Assembly (NCBI GenBank): GCA_032622095.1
Contig: CP136067.1
Coordinates: forward strand, 1,114,001 to 1,178,000
Source: Siphonodentalium dalli
Taxonomy: Eukaryota; Mollusca; Scaphopoda; Gadilida; Siphonodentaliidae
DNA length: 64,000 nt
Reading direction: 5' to 3'
Below are positions 44,561 through 54,884 of the stretch, one piece after another. A program made the translations under genes and the position numbers. The number at the start of each line of letters is the position of its first letter. The first letter of the stretch is position 1. The notes under the pieces are model-generated. The model saw nothing but the letters and a program-made list of their open reading frames with translations. It did not search any database and was not told the origin of the DNA.

Positions 44561-44791
44561 TGATTGATTGATTGATTGATTGATTGGGGTTTATTGTCGC
44601 TTTAGCCACTAAGGCCATATCACGACATTGCCAGTTTTAGTGGTGGAGGAAATCCGCACACTTGCGACTAATCTAACAGTGATTTCAATGGCTGATAAAC
44701 TCGTCAACCATGTGCGGCAAACCACCGACCATCGGCGAGTAACTGGCAACTCCACCAGATAACGATTTCGAGCTACAAAGTCCACGATGGA
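44561..44791 (-). mobile_element. SINE-like retroposon (copy B)
   Basis: Same insertion as 15021-15247 with the same 13-bp target duplication (44548-44560 and 44792-44804). The tail has one extra tetranucleotide. Confidence 0.75.
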
Positions 44792-45424
44792 AACAGAATT
44801 CGGTAAAAACGGTAAAGCTCCCATCTATAGCTCACCCCGCGAATTCATATAAAGTTTGGTGACGATCGGATAAGGGGTGTGCAAAGAATTAATGATGCAA
44901 AGAGCAAAATCCAAGATGGCTGCCGGCGTCCATGTTTTTCATTCAATAGTTCCCGCATCACGAGGTGATCCAAAAACATTCCTGTGAATTTTCAAAACTT
45001 TTCACAAATAATATCGGCTGCATGTTGTGCTAGTGGCGTCATGTTTTTGAACGAAATTCGTGAAACAAATGGTAAGCTCCCACCTACAAGGTCACCCGAT
45101 GATTCATTTGAATTTTTGTGACAATCGGATGAGGGATGCGAGATGTGCCGGCGCAAACTACCACTAATGCGAAATATTTCTGTAAAATGACTTGAACAAC
45201 CAAGTCCATAAATTATGACAGTACATTTAAGGTTTGAAACACCAAACCAGATTGTACATATTATCAAACCAAACCAAAAGCCCAAACCAGTTTATACATA
45301 GTGTCAAAGGTTTGAAACACAGGCTCCCTATGGGAGATTCGCACATATATATATATATATGAGAATGCACTGACACATGATCTTTAATGGTGCACCAGCG
45401 CAGCTGACGCCAATAAAAGGTTAA

Positions 45425-45720
45425 GGAAGGTAATGTTCATAAATGTCTTCTGATTTTTGTGCGAATATCGAAAAAAAAAAAGAAGAAGAAGGTAATATTC
45501 TTAAATTCTTCTGATTTTTGTGCGAATATAAAAAAAGAAAGAAAAAGAAACAAAATGTCTTCTGATTTTTGTGCGAATATAAAAAAAATGAAAGAAAAAG
45601 AAGGTAATGTTCATAAATGTCTTCTGATTTTTGTGTGAATATCCAAAAAAGAAAAGAAAAAGAAAGTAATGTTCATAAATGTCTTCTGATTTTTGTGCGA
45701 ATATCCCCCAAAAAAAAAAA
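45425..45720. repeat. ~60-bp A-rich tandem repeat (copy B)
   Basis: Counterpart of 15875-16155 with longer A and GA tracts. Confidence 0.8.
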
Positions 45721-46261
45721 AAGAATCAATTTTGCACCATAAAATATATTTCCAAGATGAAATATAACTCATATATGAATGCATATGCATTTCTATGACC
45801 CCCCCCCCCCCCATTTTCTACTAGTACACATGTGCACATTAGCACTACTCTTAAGCCCTTGAACAATTGTTTGATTCTATAGTGGTGCTAAGTCTGTAAT
45901 TCCATGCATCAGTGAATTTATTTCTCTGCAATGGACTGTGTCTGCCTGGCACAGATGTCCTTGTGTTAGTTTTATTAGTATTAGTATTGCTGAAATAGGT
46001 GCCCTGGTCATAAATTGAATAATATTGAGTTATTTAGAGTGTTTTTCATCCTGTTGTTCTTCTATTGTGCTAATTTGTGCATAGATTCTGAAAAAATGAG
46101 ATCTTAATCCACCAAATGTGCTAAAATAATGGCACAATCAACCCAAATCATCAATATATGTTGTTTTAAATGTTATTTCTAAGTCATAAAATCCATAAAA
46201 CATGTTTTGTATTCATGCTTTAAACAGCAAGGGCCATGATCAGTAAATATACATTGGATTC

Positions 46262-46690
46262 AAGCCTAAGTTTAGTGTGCCTGTCGTATGCAGAATGAGG
46301 TCCCCATAGGGTGAATTTAGTGGCCCTATCTAACATAGCAGGCTAGCATCACTAAATTCACCCTCTGGGGACCTCATTCTGCTTAGGCCCCATCTTCTCT
46401 GGAAAGTTTCTTAATTATAAAATTTCTAGAGACTTCTTGACATAGATCCTATTTCTTTTTTAGTTTAGTTTCTCCATATCCCCAAATTGGCAGACGACAC
46501 ATTGCATAATCAAGGTTCCCAATGGGTGTACATCACAATATTCACCATTCGGGAACTTCAATCTGAGTCTATGTCTCCCATAGCAGATGAGGCCTAAGCA
46601 GAATGAGGTCCCCATGGGATAGTGTCACTAAATTCACCCTCTGGGGACCTTTATTCTGTAAATGACAGGCACAGTAAACTCAGACTTGGT
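46262..46690. mobile_element. Second GAGGTCCCC inverted-repeat element (copy B)
   Basis: Counterpart of 16699-17126. One substitution noted in the outer arm (CATATG to CGTATG). Confidence 0.65.
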
Positions 46691-46708
46691 TAATAGCGAT
46701 TGGACCCA

Positions 46709-47100
46709 CATACAGGGGGCGTACAGCATGACTGGGGGGTAAGGGGTGTAGCCATGGGCATAGGAACCGGGGGGGGGGGGGGGGTGGTAAATAGCGATTG
46801 GACCCACATACACGTACATGTAGGCAGGGGCGTAGGAACCGGGGGGGGTGTAAGGGGGGTAAATAGCGATTGGACCCACATACACCTACATGTAGGCAGG
46901 GGCGTAGGAACCGGGGGGGGGGGGGGGGGGTAAATAGCGATTGGACCCACATACACGTACATGTAGGCAGGGGCGTAGGAACTGGGGGGGGGGGGGGTAA
47001 ATAGCGATTGGACCCACATACACCTACATGTAAGCAGGGGTGTAGGAACCGGGGGGGGGGGGGGGGGGTAAAAAGCGATTGAACCCACATACACCTACAT
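46709..47100. repeat. G-tract minisatellite (copy B)
   Basis: Counterpart of 17130-17520 with generally longer G-runs (up to about 19). Confidence 0.9.
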
Positions 47101-47607
47101 GTAGGTTGATATTTTGAAGGTTTCGCATGTCAGTTGTAATGTAACATGAAGTTGTGATGCAGATGTTGGGTTAAATCAGCTAAATTAATGAAATTATATG
47201 TTTTTTATGAATAAGAGGAATCTTAATGTGCAAATATTTCTTCTGATTATTTGCGAATGTCAAACAATAGATTCAATATTTCCCCATATAAATGTAATAT
47301 ATTTCCATATATTACTATACATGTACATTGTACATGTACATGTATATACTATATCAATGCATATGGATTTATATGTGTCTTGAACTGTTTTCCCCTTTTC
47401 CCTGTGCGTATTACCACTTTTCTTCAGTCCTGGAACTCGCATTTTAATATCTGAAGTGATGCTAAGCCTTCAATTCCATGCAACAGTCAATTGATTTCTA
47501 TTTAGGGGAGCAAACTTAACACAAACTCTTTGGCTTGTTGTTTAATTCCCTTTCCAATCAATCAATCCATCTATTTATACTGTTATATTTCTTATTGTCA
47601 AAACGGT

Positions 47608-48087
47608 TGTCAATTGTTCATATGTGATCCGCCATATCAAATCCAGTCGTAAGTCGGGATATTTTTTTTACCCTGTGCCAATGCATTCTCTTATATATGC
47701 GAGTCGACCATAGGCCGCCTCGCATATATAAGAGAATGCATTGGCCTAACAATTTTTTATCATGTTTTTTAAATAAATGTTTCTTACAATTTTTAGGACA
47801 TAAAATAAAAAACATCAATTACCCTGCAGGGAGCCCCACACATATATAGAAGCATATAGAAGAGTGTCGTCTGCTCATGTTTGTCTGGGGCTCTGTATGG
47901 GTGAAATTATAAAATTGTTAAAGAATACAAGAACAAATTATTAAAATTGTAAAAAATTGTTAGGCCAATGCATTCTCTTATATATGCGAGGCGACCTATG
48001 ATCGACTCGCATATATAAGAGAATGCATTGGCACAGGGTAAAAAAAATCCCGACTTACGACTGGATTTGATATGGCGGGTCTATTAA
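47608..48087. mobile_element. Inverted-repeat element with two P1 hairpins (copy B)
   Basis: Counterpart of 18029-18508, hairpins at 47677-47746 and 47964-48032, identical by eye. Confidence 0.7.
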
Positions 48088-48166
48088 CCCATAGAGAGCC
48101 CCACACAGCCTGGAGCAGACGACACTATGCAGTGCATGCTTCCATCTGTGTGAGGCTCCCTGTGGG
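48088..48166. repeat. GGGGCTCC-family hairpin (copy B)
   Basis: Counterpart of 18509-18587. Confidence 0.75.
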
Positions 48167-48827
48167 TGGCGGGTCACATATATGTTACCTGTATTAGGAT
48201 TGGAATAAAATATATTTACACTAACCGATTTCTCTCCATTACACTGGGTATGACTCAAATGGATATATTTAATATTAGTTTTGCTGAAATGGTGGATGCG
48301 CTGGTCATAAATTGATTAATTTGGTGTTATTTCAGTTCATAAATGGTTGCTATAGCATACTATTGTTCTTGTCATATGAATAAGTTTTGAAAAACCTCCG
48401 AAGTAGGTCTTACCCGGTAGTTCACCAGATGTGCTCATAGAATGGTACAATGAACCTAAATCATGAATACCGGTACATGTTGGATTTTAAAAACTTCAGT
48501 TATGGATACAAAATATATATTTCATGGAATTTTTGTGACTTAGAAATAGCATTTATGTATCACAATCACAATGCATGCATTTGTTTTAAATATTATTTCT
48601 AACTCACCCAAATGCCATAAAGCATAAGTTTTGTATCCATGCGTTTGACCAGCAAGGACCATGATAGGTACATGTACATGTAGATATACAGTTAGATTAG
48701 GTGAATACCAATTGGGACACACACATGTTGATACTTTGAAGTATATGCACAAGTCACATTCGATATCAATGATACTGTAGATGTTTAAATTTCGTGGATG
48801 TACATATATACCGGTATAGAGGATCTC

Positions 48828-48949
48828 ACATGAGTTTCTATTTTATCAACCAAGTTCATTAAATTCGATTTGAGCCGAGGTTTACCGAGGCTCAAATAGA
48901 ATTTAGTGGACAAGGTTGATAAATTACGTATAAAATAGAACGAGTTTGA
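48828..48949. repeat. 122-bp foldback (copy B)
   Basis: Counterpart of 19249-19370. Confidence 0.7.
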
Positions 48950-49218
48950 GATACCTTTTATCACATTGTCAAATAAACGCGAAGTATTCATCGAAAACAA
49001 CAATCATAAACTTCAGCGATCGCAGGTCATTTAAATAATGGGGTGATGTCATCGCACGCGCTAATATTACATGTGTGTCTTACCAATAATTATGAAGCTG
49101 GTTGTGTGGGTTAATTATGTGATAAACCAATTTAATGTATATGTATGTGCCACGCCCTGTTACTGAAACTGAAACCGTTTCATTTGGACTTGGAATGAGT
49201 AAGTTTTCGAATAAAGTA

Positions 49219-49431
49219 CAGTAATGCCCTAAATAATCGACTCCTTAACCACAGCAGAATTATGGGTAATTTTTCAGGATTTAGTCGGAAATATGGCTTG
49301 TTGCCATTCATCGGAAAGCTCTCACTGAGAGCTTTCCGATGAATGGCAACAAGCCATATTTCCGACTAAATCTTGAAAAGTTACCCATAATTCTGCTGTG
49401 GTTAAGGAGTCGATTATTTAGGGCATTACTG
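49219..49431. mobile_element. Mariner-type foldback MITE (copy B)
   Basis: Counterpart of 19640-19852, TA on both sides. Confidence 0.85.
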
Positions 49432-50031
49432 TATGTCCGGCATCATTCCACAGGGAGCCCCACACAGATGGAAGAATGCACTAGAGAGTGTTGTCTGCTC
49501 CACTATGTGGTGCTCTATGAGTTCTAGTATGTAATTATCATATTATTTTCACATACAATACTCAGTTGATGTAAAGCACACAATATTATGTTATGTTTGA
49601 TGTTGATAAGGCCAAAACCAAATATTCCTGTGTTTCTGGTGACATGCAAGAAAAAAATAGGGGCGGGCAGTGGCTTTTCATTTTATTTTTTCATTTTATC
49701 TTCAATTTTGCTTCTCCTTGTTTTTATTGTACTCACTGATGTACAATAAAATAATAAAACTAAGTACATAATATTAGAATATAGTGTAATTTATTGTTTT
49801 ATTGAAAAACACATGAAAAAATAAGTTTGATTCGGCTGTGACCTAATTGAAGTGTGGTATAATTTCCGGTTTAACAGTACACAAGATGTGTCTATTTTAC
49901 ATGGAAATGAATCAGTTTACACGGAAAATAAAATTGAATGCATACTAATTTTGCAAAATTGCCGGAATAGGGGCGGGTGTGGGTCACCAGAAACACAGGT
50001 CTTTTTTATTTTACTCTGTTGAAGAGTTAAT

Positions 50032-50540
50032 CCTTTCTGTACTAAATGAATTCTCCCATTCAGTTATAAAAGTACACATTAGAATGGTCTATTATTCATC
50101 TGGAGGGATATTATCCTTGGCTAATGACATCCATGCATAGAGAACGCTGTTGACAGATTCAGACATTGAGTTACAGCATCCCTTTCTGTACTAAATGGAT
50201 TCTCCCATTCAGTTATAAAAATACACATTAGAATGGTCTATTATTCATCTGGAAGTACATTATCCTTGGCTAATGACATCCATGCATAGAGAACGCTGTT
50301 GACAGATTCAGACATTGAGTTACAGTATCCCTTTCTGTACTAAATGGATTCTCCCATTCAGTTATAAAAATACACATTAGAATGGTCTATTATTCATCTG
50401 GAAGTACATTATCCTTGGCTAATGACATCCATGCATAGAGAACGCTGTTGACAGATTCAGACATTGAGTTACAGTATCCCTTTCTGTACTAAATGGATTC
50501 TCCCATTCAGTTATAAAAATACACATTGGAACAGTCTATT
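50032..50540. repeat. 148-bp tandem repeat (copy B)
   Basis: Counterpart of 20453-20960. Confidence 0.9.
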
Positions 50541-50629
50541 ATTCATTCAAGTAATAAAAGCAGACAACAGACAGAAAATCAGATAATACATGTATAAGAG
50601 CAGAATGATTCATATTCATTGGTATTTAA

Positions 50630-50988
50630 CCCTTTACCCAACAGAACGGCCCTGTGCCAATGCCATAGGTCGCCTCGCATATATAAGAGAATGCATTGGC
50701 TTAACACATTAAAAATTATAAAATTGTTAAAGAATGTAAGAAAAAATGGTAAAAAGTGTTAAAAAAAAGATTTTTTTTAGGCCAATGCATTCTCTTATAT
50801 ATGCGAGGCGACCTATGGTCGACTCGCATATATAAGAGAATGCATTGGCACAGGGCATAACTGTAACCATCACAATGTGGTCAATGAGCCGGTTCCAATG
50901 ATATCCATATTTGTATGGTTTTATTGAGACAGACCCAAGATAATTTAGGCTGTTGCAGCTTTATTTGGCCGTTTTTGGCCGGTTTGTT
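50630..50988. mobile_element. piggyBac-type MITE, nearly full length (copy B)
   Basis: TTAA at 50626-50629 then CCCTTTACCCAACAGAACGG. P1 hairpins at 50656-50700 (left arm missing) and 50781-50849 (complete), then CATAACTGTAACC through GGCCGGTTTGTT. The last bases of the right terminus (GGGTAAAGGG and TTAA) are lost. On the minus strand it offers AATAAA at 50965-50960, about 290 bp beyond the zinc-finger stop codon. Confidence 0.8.
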
Positions 50989-51104
50989 CCGATAAATCAA
51001 CTTCAAGTTATAAAGTGAACATTTCCTAACTACTCGTCAATGAGTATTTAGTATAGAATCAATATTATATTCTATTACATTCATACATAGAAATAACATA
51101 CACT

Positions 51105-51150
51105 ACATGTCACTGGTGTGACCTGTCCTATGCTTTGCCAGACCACTCCC
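51105..51150 (-). pseudogene. Remnant of an extra zinc finger after the stop codon
   Basis: On the minus strand it reads SGLAKHRTGHTSDM and then a stop, matching the last finger's SGLVKHRRVHTGDK. The segment lies in the 3' UTR of the zinc-finger gene, separated from the stop by a GGGGCTCC-family hairpin relic (51150-51222). It shows that the gene once had, or duplicated, a further finger. Confidence 0.6.
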
Positions 51151-51254
51151 ATATGGAGCCACACATGGACCTATGCAGATGACAGTCATCAGTGCATTGT
51201 TCTCTCTGTCTGGGGGCTCCAAAAAGTGTTGAAGATGTGAGTATTTAACACACA

Positions 51255-52994
51255 CTACTTATCACCAGTGTGAACTCTTCTATGCTTTACCAGACCACTT
51301 GACCAAGTAAAGCCTTTATCGCACATATCACACTGATACGGACGGTCACCTGTGTGGATTCTCTTATGTGCCGTCAAAGTACCCATCCGATTAAATGCTT
51401 TGTCACACAAATTGCACTGAAAGGGACGTTCGCTGGTGTGGATTATTTTATGTCGCTTGAGATAACTCGAATTTATGAATGATTTCTGACAGGTATCACA
51501 CTGAAACGGACAGTCCGCTGCATGGATTTTCTTGTGCTCTGCGAGAGAACGCTGCTGAGTGAACGCCTTTCCACAATCGGCACACTGATAAGGACAGTCT
51601 GCACCCGGGTGAGTTCTCTTATGTGCCGTCAACTGATCTGGTCGAGTAAATGATTTGTCACATAAATCGCAATGATAGGGGCAGTCCCCCGTGTGGATTC
51701 TCTTATGCTTTGTTAGATCACGCATCTGAGTGAATGATTCAGAGCATACATCACACTGATATTGAGAATCGCCTGTGTGTATTCTCTTATGCTTTGCCAG
51801 AGAACCTAACTGGGTAAATGTTTTAGCACATGTATCACACTGATAGAAACGATTGCCCGTATGTATTCTCTTATGAATAACCAACTGACCTGGTTGAATA
51901 AATGTTTCGGTGCAAACATCACACTGATACGGACGATCGGCTTCATGTATTTTCTTATGCGCCGCCAACTGACCTGGCTGAGTCAATACTTTGTCACATA
52001 AATCACATGGATAACGACGTTCGCCTTCGTGGATTTTCTTGTGTATAAACAATCCACTTTGGTCACTGAACGATTTGTCACATAAATCACACGGGTACCG
52101 ACGGTCACTTGCGTGCAGTTTCTTGTGTGCCGACAATCCACTTTGAGAGGTGAATGCTTTTTCACACAAATCACACGGGTATCTCCGGTCGCCAGTGTGA
52201 ATTTTCTTATGCACCGATAATCCACTTTGAGAGGTGAATGCTTTTTCACATAAATCACACGGATATCGACGGTCGCCGGTGTGAATTTTCTTATGTACCG
52301 ACAATCCACTTTGAGAAGTGAACGATTTGTCACATGTATCGCACTGATAAGGACGATCGCCTGGTTTTATTCTTTTATGTTTTAACAGCGGGTGTGACTT
52401 GGTAAATGATTTTTTCATGTCAAATTGATCATTGTCTTTATTAATTCCTCTATTGGGTTCGATGACTTCTGGTGCTTCCACATTGCGATCCAAAACCGGG
52501 TTAAAACCAGCCGAGTGCGGCTTAGCATACACCGGCCTGGATAGACCAGTTCCTGTTTTTGGCTGAGACCCAGAGTGAGCAATTGGAGCATGTACCGGTA
52601 TTGATGGGTATGGCAACTCTTGTAAATTCTGGGACACAGCACCGTTTCTCATCTCTTGCATATGCGTGATATCTACGCTGGGGTATGGCTGGTGCTGCAT
52701 GGGCATGTACTGTGACTGTTGTGGGTAGTGCGGCTGGGGCTGCATGGGCATATACTGTTGCTGCTGTTGGTAGTGTGGCATTCCCTGAGGCTGCATCATC
52801 ATGTTTGTGGGCGATGATCCATAACCCATGCTTCCCATCTGTTGATGCGGCATCATCTGTTGTGCTAATTGTTGGTGCGGCATCAAACCTGACCCCATCT
52901 GGTTAGATGAACCGGTATCGCCTGTGCAAATTCTTGCTAGTAAACGTAAATTATGATCACTCGGATCAGAACAATGTGGTTTATGGGTCGACAT
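51255..52994 (-). CDS. C2H2 zinc-finger protein, 13 fingers
   Basis: A 579-codon frame. Residues 1-120 are rich in Gln, Met, Pro and Tyr (MPHQQLAQQMMPHQQMGSMG), a likely disordered or activation region. Thirteen consecutive C2H2 fingers start at about residue 214, all with intact Cys2His2, beginning YQCDTCDKSFTSQSGLSVHK and ending close to the stop. Linkers are mostly TGDRRYP, TGDRPYQ or variants, not the standard TGEKP. Fingers 1-3 share the contact region SQSG and are nearly identical, so they duplicated recently. Probably a nuclear sequence-specific DNA-binding factor, target unknown. The first ~24 codons may be intron or UTR, because TTGCACAG at about 52922 resembles a splice acceptor. 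Confidence 0.85.
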   Translation of the reverse strand: MSTHKPHCSDPSDHNLRLLARICTGDTGSSNQMGSGLMPHQQLAQQMMPHQQMGSMGYGSSPTNMMMQPQGMPHYQQQQQYMPMQPQPHYPQQSQYMPMQHQPYPSVDITHMQEMRNGAVSQNLQELPYPSIPVHAPIAHSGSQPKTGTGLSRPVYAKPHSAGFNPVLDRNVEAPEVIEPNRGINKDNDQFDMKKSFTKSHPLLKHKRIKPGDRPYQCDTCDKSFTSQSGLSVHKKIHTGDRRYPCDLCEKAFTSQSGLSVHKKIHTGDRRYPCDLCEKAFTSQSGLSAHKKLHASDRRYPCDLCDKSFSDQSGLFIHKKIHEGERRYPCDLCDKVLTQPGQLAAHKKIHEADRPYQCDVCTETFIQPGQLVIHKRIHTGNRFYQCDTCAKTFTQLGSLAKHKRIHTGDSQYQCDVCSESFTQMRDLTKHKRIHTGDCPYHCDLCDKSFTRPDQLTAHKRTHPGADCPYQCADCGKAFTQQRSLAEHKKIHAADCPFQCDTCQKSFINSSYLKRHKIIHTSERPFQCNLCDKAFNRMGTLTAHKRIHTGDRPYQCDMCDKGFTWSSGLVKHRRVHTGDK

Positions 52995-53728
52995 AACGGA
53001 TGCAAGAACAGGTTATGTCGCTGTTCTCTTCCTTTTAGTCACAAGTGACTTCAGAACTCGTTGATTATTTCAGGTGCGTTTAAACGCTTATACGTGTGAG
53101 TCTCTGTGATTTATTGAGCATCAAGATGTCTGTAGACAAAACGATATAAGTCAGAATGACCATTAAAACATTATAGATTGTTATCAGTCTCAACAAGACA
53201 CACTATCCGTGACTATCAGCTATTCTGATTTCTTTCTTCACGAACGCGTCCAAATTCCTTAGATCTTCTAGGTCCGGTAGTTAAGCACATACGAACGGAC
53301 ATATGATGGGGGATTGCCCGACCAAATCAAATGAATTACAGATGATTTGAAGCATATTGTTCTAACGCGGATAATAAAACCCAACTAGAACAAAGAATTA
53401 ATACGCGATGGAATTATATAGGTTTCGATTAATGGGTCCCTATATTGAGCGTTTGTAGTTTACATTATATTTTATTGAACATTTTAAGACTATTGCTAAT
53501 TTGCTATTACTACTAAATAGAATTCGCTGAAAGGCATCTTTGGCTTTTCATTCATATGGGACAACATGATTAAGGACGACTTATATATATGTATTTGGGA
53601 ACATGTTATGTCGTACCCTGACCACCTCGTACCCTCCGAAAAAAATGTCAACTCGTATCCAATTCTGAGAGTAGTAGTGACTCGGGGTACTGTTAAACCG
53701 TACTTGGGTACGGGTTGACTTAGTTTTT
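52995..53728. other. Region upstream of the zinc-finger gene
   Basis: Presumably contains the 5' UTR and promoter of the minus-strand gene. No TATA box at a convincing distance was seen. Near 53270-53330, CCGGTAGTTAAGCA and TGATGGGGGATTGCC recall parts of 5S rRNA, but spacing is off. From 53600 the GGTACGGGTTGACTTAGTTT motif begins, which recurs at 61290-61460. Confidence 0.4.
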
Positions 53729-53982
53729 TTGATAAATTGTACATCAAGAACTCAGGGTAATGACTTTGTGTATGACATTGTAAAATCAGGGTATCAATTT
53801 GGGAACTCCTTCTTTCCAAGAACAGTGATTGACTGGAACCATCTGGACGATACCACAGTCAACGCTGCCGACTTAGATACATTCAAGTCGGCCGTGGGAG
53901 AACATCACTAGCGCTCCTCCCACCGTCCTGCAAAAGCCAGATTTGGTCACTAAGGACGTACCATATACAGATACAGATACAC
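53729..53982 (+). pseudogene. 3' end of a non-LTR retrotransposon
   Basis: The open segment ends NSFFPRTVIDWNHLDDTTVN and DLDTFKSAVGEHH before TAG at 53909-53911, a typical C-terminus of jockey/CR1/L2-type reverse-transcriptase proteins. About 70 bp further is an ATACAGATACAGATACA tail, the usual short-repeat 3' end. Only the last ~60 codons remain (5' truncation), as is normal for LINE insertions. Confidence 0.75.
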
Positions 53983-54276
53983 TTTGCAATAATTTAACAA
54001 GCTGATCTGAACACCTGGGTACGAGTTGACTCGATATATATAAATAAAGTTACGATAACTAGATCGACGGTAACTCAGAGCTTCTTCTTCTTCTCTTTAT
54101 CTATCCATCCATTTAGGATAACCTCTTTCGAGTAAAAATATTGTGGTATGTACATATGTACAGTAGCTAAATTGATAAAAAAAAATGACAAAAGACTCGG
54201 AGACGTGCATGTCTGACTATCAGTCTATACATAGTTTCGAGTGTGAGAGAGAGAGAGAGACCGATATCTTGCACAG
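53983..54276. other. Spacer, no gene seen
   Basis: AT-rich with a GGTACGAGTTGACTCG segment near 54018, a (CTT)n stretch near 54085, and a (GA)n run at 54246-54260 just before the foldback element. Confidence 0.4.
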
Positions 54277-54429
54277 TGCAGATGGTATCCAGCTAACTGG
54301 GACCTTGGCTAACTGGGACCTTGGTTAACTGGGACCTCAAGTCAGGCTAACTGGGACCTTGGCTAACTGGGACCTTCTGGCTAACTGGGACCTTGGCTAA
54401 CTGGGACCTTGGCTAACTGGGACCTTCAG

Positions 54430-54884
54430 ATATATTATTAATCATTTCATTAAAATAAATGTTTATTAAGTCATGAGAAAGTTAAAAACAAATGAAATGT
54501 TAACATTTTAGATAAATAACATTAAAAAAACAGTAAAAACACAATAATCTTGAAGCCACTGTGTGTTGATTTGACTGGAGTCTTAGTTTTGGTTCTTTAC
54601 CGGCCGAAGTTCTGCTAAAATTTTCAATTGTGGGGGGGGGGGGGGTATTTAGAGCCCTATAGGGGAAGTTCTGCTCAAATTTTCAATTGTTGATGACTGG
54701 TCAGTTACAAGTGAACACATAGTCCAGGCACATTAGACATGGAAGTGGAAAAGTAAGGAAATAAATCGGGGAAAGCTGATTTTTTTTATATTATTTTGGC
54801 CATAACTAATTAATTAATTAATTGATCTACACATGACTGCATTCCCATATTAGTGTAGTGACTTAGCGACAAAATTTTGTCATA
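54430..54884. other. Interior of the foldback element, left
   Basis: AT-rich. Contains a 14-G run near 54634 bracketed by two copies of GTTCTGCT-AAATTTTCAATTGT, and (TTAA)n-like sequence near 54810. No gene seen. Confidence 0.4.

Larger units (their letters stand above)
28894..50856 (+). repeat. Large direct duplication, copy B (22.0 kb)
   Basis: Second copy of the block at 1209-21277. It starts at the shared CAATTTATACACAC and ends at the shared CACAGGGC, after which the MITE continues here (CATAACTGTAACC) but is interrupted in copy A. Copy B is longer mainly because of the private segment 36903-41105. Its 62-bp satellite is shorter and its 87-bp minisatellite has about half as many units as copy A. 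Private expansions include a 33-bp repeat (36340-36471) and a 42-bp triplication (43905-44030). Confidence 0.95.

Noticed and set aside
53270-53330. 5S rRNA-like segment (AGTTAAGCA then GATGGG)
   Set aside because: The two motifs are about six bases too close and the outer stems are missing, so it is at most a relic of a 5S-derived SINE.
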